The notes under the pieces: model-generated | Seen by the model: the letters and a program-made list of their open reading frames with translations, nothing else | Database searches by the model: none | Told to the model about the DNA's origin: nothing | Shown: piece by piece, positions 6,675 to 8,332 of the stretch | How positions within the stretch are numbered: position 1 is the first letter of the stretch | How the letters are laid out: the number at the start of each line of letters is the position of its first letter | Program-made: the position numbers and the translations under genes | From: Anaerolineales bacterium UBA4823 | GTDB lineage: Bacteria; Chloroflexota; Anaerolineae; Anaerolineales; UBA4823 | Direction: 5' to 3' | Length of the DNA stretch: 8,332 bases | NCBI GenBank assembly: GCA_002402275.1 | Contig: DHFN01000263.1 | Span: forward strand, 1-8,332

Positions 6675-7277
6675 CTATAATGACCTACTCATTCCAATAA
6701 ACCGCCAAGGAATGCTGCGCCATGGTTCTGGCACATTATTTAAACCCACTCGAGGTGTATTGGTCACGCCTAATTCTTGAATTGGGTTTCCATCATCCAA
6801 ACTCTCCACAAATAATACTGCCCCGGGTTGACATAAGTCATATCCATTCAATGCTCCATCAATGTTCAATGCCTGGCAGAGTTTAGCAGGACCATTGGTC
6901 CAAAGATTGGAAGGTTGATGATTTCTTCTTTGAGCAATCAGGTCAACTCCTTCTTCTACTAATAAAGCCCGAATCAGGACTGCAGCTGGGAATCCTTCTT
7001 CCTCGGTAACAAAATTGAGCATCCAATGCATACCGTAGGTAAAATAGACATAGGCGTGCCCAGGTTCCCCATACATAATTTTAGTGCGCTGAGTTAAACC
7101 CGCTTTGGCATGGCAGCCTAAATCTTCTTCACCTCGATAGGCTTCTGCCTCTACAATAACACCGCTTATTCTTCGTCCATTATCTAATCGCACCAATCGC
7201 ATCCCAATTAAATCATGCGCCACATCCGGTGTTAACCGATTAAAAAACGCTCGCTCTAGTCTACGTATTGAACTCAT
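6675..7277 (-). CDS. 3-methyladenine DNA glycosylase, AAG/MPG family
   Basis: Base-excision repair enzyme that removes alkylated and deaminated purines by base flipping. The 200 residues match the usual bacterial size of the family. VEAEAY (42-47) supplies the catalytic E45, equal to human AAG E125, and Y47, equal to the intercalating Y127. EDLGCHA puts H56 at the place of human H136, and YVYFTYGMHWMLN (77-89) covers the substrate-pocket segment ending at the position of human N169. AAVLIRALL (98-106) and NGPAKLCQAL (128-137) are further family signatures. It begins 12 bases after the epimerase stop without a clear Shine-Dalgarno, so it is probably coupled to that gene. The position beside sugar and lipid genes does not suggest an induced alkylation-repair operon; housekeeping expression is likelier. 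Confidence 0.95.
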   Translation of the reverse strand: MSSIRRLERAFFNRLTPDVAHDLIGMRLVRLDNGRRISGVIVEAEAYRGEEDLGCHAKAGLTQRTKIMYGEPGHAYVYFTYGMHWMLNFVTEEEGFPAAVLIRALLVEEGVDLIAQRRNHQPSNLWTNGPAKLCQALNIDGALNGYDLCQPGAVLFVESLDDGNPIQELGVTNTPRVGLNNVPEPWRSIPWRFIGMSRSL

Positions 7278-7289
7278 ACTGATGGAAAA

Positions 7290-8240
7290 TCAACTATTTG
7301 TTCGTAAAGCTGGTTCACGCTTATAAAGTGGGTCACGCTCTAATGTCATCCGCAATCCCTCTATGAGCGAAACTCGGGGTTGGTGATTTAACTTCTCTTT
7401 TGCCAGATTGATATCGGCACACATCCGCGAAACCCCCGGGTCAGTACGCTGATTATAGATAAGCTCTGCATCCGATTCGGTTATTTCCAAAACCAAACGG
7501 ACCAATTCGCGCACACTTGTCTCCCTACCGCTGCCGACATTGATAACCAGATGATTAATATTCGACGCAGTAGAAGCAGCAACCATAGCCCGAACTACAT
7601 CCTCTAAATAGACATAATCCCGCGTTTGAGTGCCCTGCCCGTGGATTACTAAACTGCCATTCCGGACAGCTTGGCGCAAAAAGTAGGGAATCACCGGTGG
7701 ATGGGAAGCCGGTAAACGCTGACCGGGTCCATAAGCATTAAAAACTCTTAAACTAACCGTCTCAATTCCCCACAAATCCCCAATCGTACGCAAATAGTAT
7801 TCGGCGGCTAACTTCGAAACAGCATACGGAGAACGCGGATGTGGTTCAGCACTTTCTAGCAAGGGTTGTTTTTGTTGATCTCCATAAACTGCACCGGACG
7901 AAATCAAAACCACCCGTCTGACTCCTACATCCCGCATGGCTTCCATTAGACTTACTGTTCCACCTACATTTACCGCATTATATTCACGGGGGTAAAGCAC
8001 GGATTCCGGCACCGAAACCCGGGCGGCTAGATGATATACACAATCCACATCCTGAAGTAAAGTCCATAATTTAGGCCGATCATTGACATCACCACGCGAA
8101 AAATGTACATCGGGAGATAATGTGGAAGGATCACCGGTTGAGAGATCATCCAAACCACGCACCTGATGCCCCTCGCGGGCTAATTGATTAGCCAAGGCTG
8201 AACCGAGAAAACCAGCAGCACCAGTAATTAAATAGTTCAT
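7290..8240 (-). CDS. NAD-dependent nucleotide-sugar epimerase/dehydratase (extended SDR)
   Basis: Extended short-chain dehydrogenase acting on nucleotide-linked sugars, probably a UDP-glucose 4-epimerase-like enzyme for envelope polysaccharide or galactose use. The 316 residues open with the Rossmann motif TGAAGFLGS (G7, G10, G13), then DDLSTG (31-36) that reads the NAD ribose, HLAARVSVPES (70-80), the active-site serine region ISSGAVYG (113-120), Y139 and K143 of YAVSK, and RVFNAYGPGQR (165-175). GQGTQTRDYVYLEDVVRA (201-218) is the substrate-domain signature. The start follows from the Rossmann motif at residue 7. No Shine-Dalgarno precedes it, and an extended -10 promoter ends only ten bases upstream, so the message is probably near-leaderless. 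First gene of the - strand run. The GH36 enzyme at the far end could supply galactose, but exact sugar specificity (GalE versus related 4-epimerases or dehydratases) cannot be fixed from sequence. Confidence 0.93.
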   Translation of the reverse strand: MNYLITGAAGFLGSALANQLAREGHQVRGLDDLSTGDPSTLSPDVHFSRGDVNDRPKLWTLLQDVDCVYHLAARVSVPESVLYPREYNAVNVGGTVSLMEAMRDVGVRRVVLISSGAVYGDQQKQPLLESAEPHPRSPYAVSKLAAEYYLRTIGDLWGIETVSLRVFNAYGPGQRLPASHPPVIPYFLRQAVRNGSLVIHGQGTQTRDYVYLEDVVRAMVAASTASNINHLVINVGSGRETSVRELVRLVLEITESDAELIYNQRTDPGVSRMCADINLAKEKLNHQPRVSLIEGLRMTLERDPLYKREPALRTNS

Positions 8241-8250
8241 CGTAGCAATG

Positions 8251-8259
8251 ATTATAGCA
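8251..8259 (-). promoter_or_regulatory. TG-extended -10 promoter of the epimerase-led operon
   Basis: On the - strand TGCTATAAT reads as a consensus TATAAT (8256-8251) with a TGn extension (8259-8257). No good -35 is found 16-18 bases upstream, which extended -10 promoters can do without. Transcription would start near 8245-8243, leaving only about 3-5 bases before the epimerase ATG. Confidence 0.65.
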
Positions 8260-8268
8260 TAAAGTGGG

Positions 8269-8298
8269 TTGACAGATGCTGGTGCGTGGAGCTATTTG
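8269..8298 (+). promoter_or_regulatory. Possible divergent promoter for a gene beyond the right edge
   Basis: A perfect -35 TTGACA (8269-8274) on the + strand is followed 18 bases later by TATTTG (8293-8298), a weak -10. It lies back to back with the epimerase promoter. The downstream ribosome binding site supports a + strand gene here, but the -10 is poor. Confidence 0.4.
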
Positions 8299-8307
8299 TG
8301 ACATAGC
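8291..8307. repeat. Operator-like 17-base palindrome in the divergent promoter region
   Basis: GCTAT (8291-8295) and ATAGC (8303-8307) flank TTGTGAC, giving a hyphenated palindrome that covers the putative -10 of the rightward promoter. The position suits a repressor site, but five-base arms are weak evidence. Confidence 0.3.
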
Positions 8308-8323
8308 AGTATCTATTCCAAAC

Positions 8324-8329
8324 GAGGAG
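8324..8329 (+). promoter_or_regulatory. Ribosome binding site of a gene starting past the window
   Basis: GAGGAG ends three bases before the right edge, with no start codon after it in the window. At normal spacing a + strand gene would start within a few bases beyond 8332, divergent from the epimerase. Confidence 0.5.
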
Positions 8330-8332
8330 ATT

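Overview
The window carries ordinary bacterial chromosomal genes at high density. Moderate base composition, a bactofilin next to an FabI-type enoyl-ACP reductase, and a Thermotoga-like GH36 alpha-galactosidase would suit an anaerobic, carbohydrate-using bacterium. An Anaerolineae-type Chloroflexota is my best guess, but this is an impression from protein style with no marker gene behind it. I see no rRNA, tRNA, CRISPR array, insertion sequence or phage gene.

Layout. Bases 1-1937 (+ strand) hold two consecutive permeases of a BmpA/NupNOPQ-type nucleoside (or simple sugar) ABC importer. The first is cut by the left edge; the ATPase and binding lipoprotein would be expected upstream. From 1985 to 8240 everything is on the - strand. 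In transcription order it reads: NAD-dependent sugar epimerase (8240-7290), AAG/MPG-type 3-methyladenine DNA glycosylase (7277-6675), FabI (6629-5847), bactofilin (5843-5385), GH36 alpha-galactosidase (about 5360-3831), then an OmpR-type response regulator (3732-3031) and its histidine kinase (3034-1985). Gaps among the first five genes are 3 to 45 bases, so they look like one transcription unit. The two-component pair follows a 98-base gap and may have its own promoter. The permeases and the kinase converge across 47 bases with no visible terminator. The right end (8241-8332) is a divergent promoter region: a TG-extended -10 lies just before the epimerase, and a TTGACA plus a strong Shine-Dalgarno point to a + strand gene starting just past the window.

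Functionally the window mixes nutrient uptake (permeases), oligosaccharide breakdown (GH36), envelope and lipid work (epimerase, FabI, bactofilin), DNA repair (glycosylase) and signalling (two-component system). I found no undescribed multi-gene system. The most notable observation is the GH36 gene. Its reading frame continues 51 codons upstream of its first ATG, through a conserved NGWQSW motif, to an ACG codon placed exactly where a start codon should be behind an AGGGAGG ribosome binding site. No ATG, GTG, TTG or CTG occurs in that stretch. The gene therefore either uses an ACG start, has recently lost its ATG, or carries a sequence error, and an annotation starting at the first ATG would lose an active-site element.
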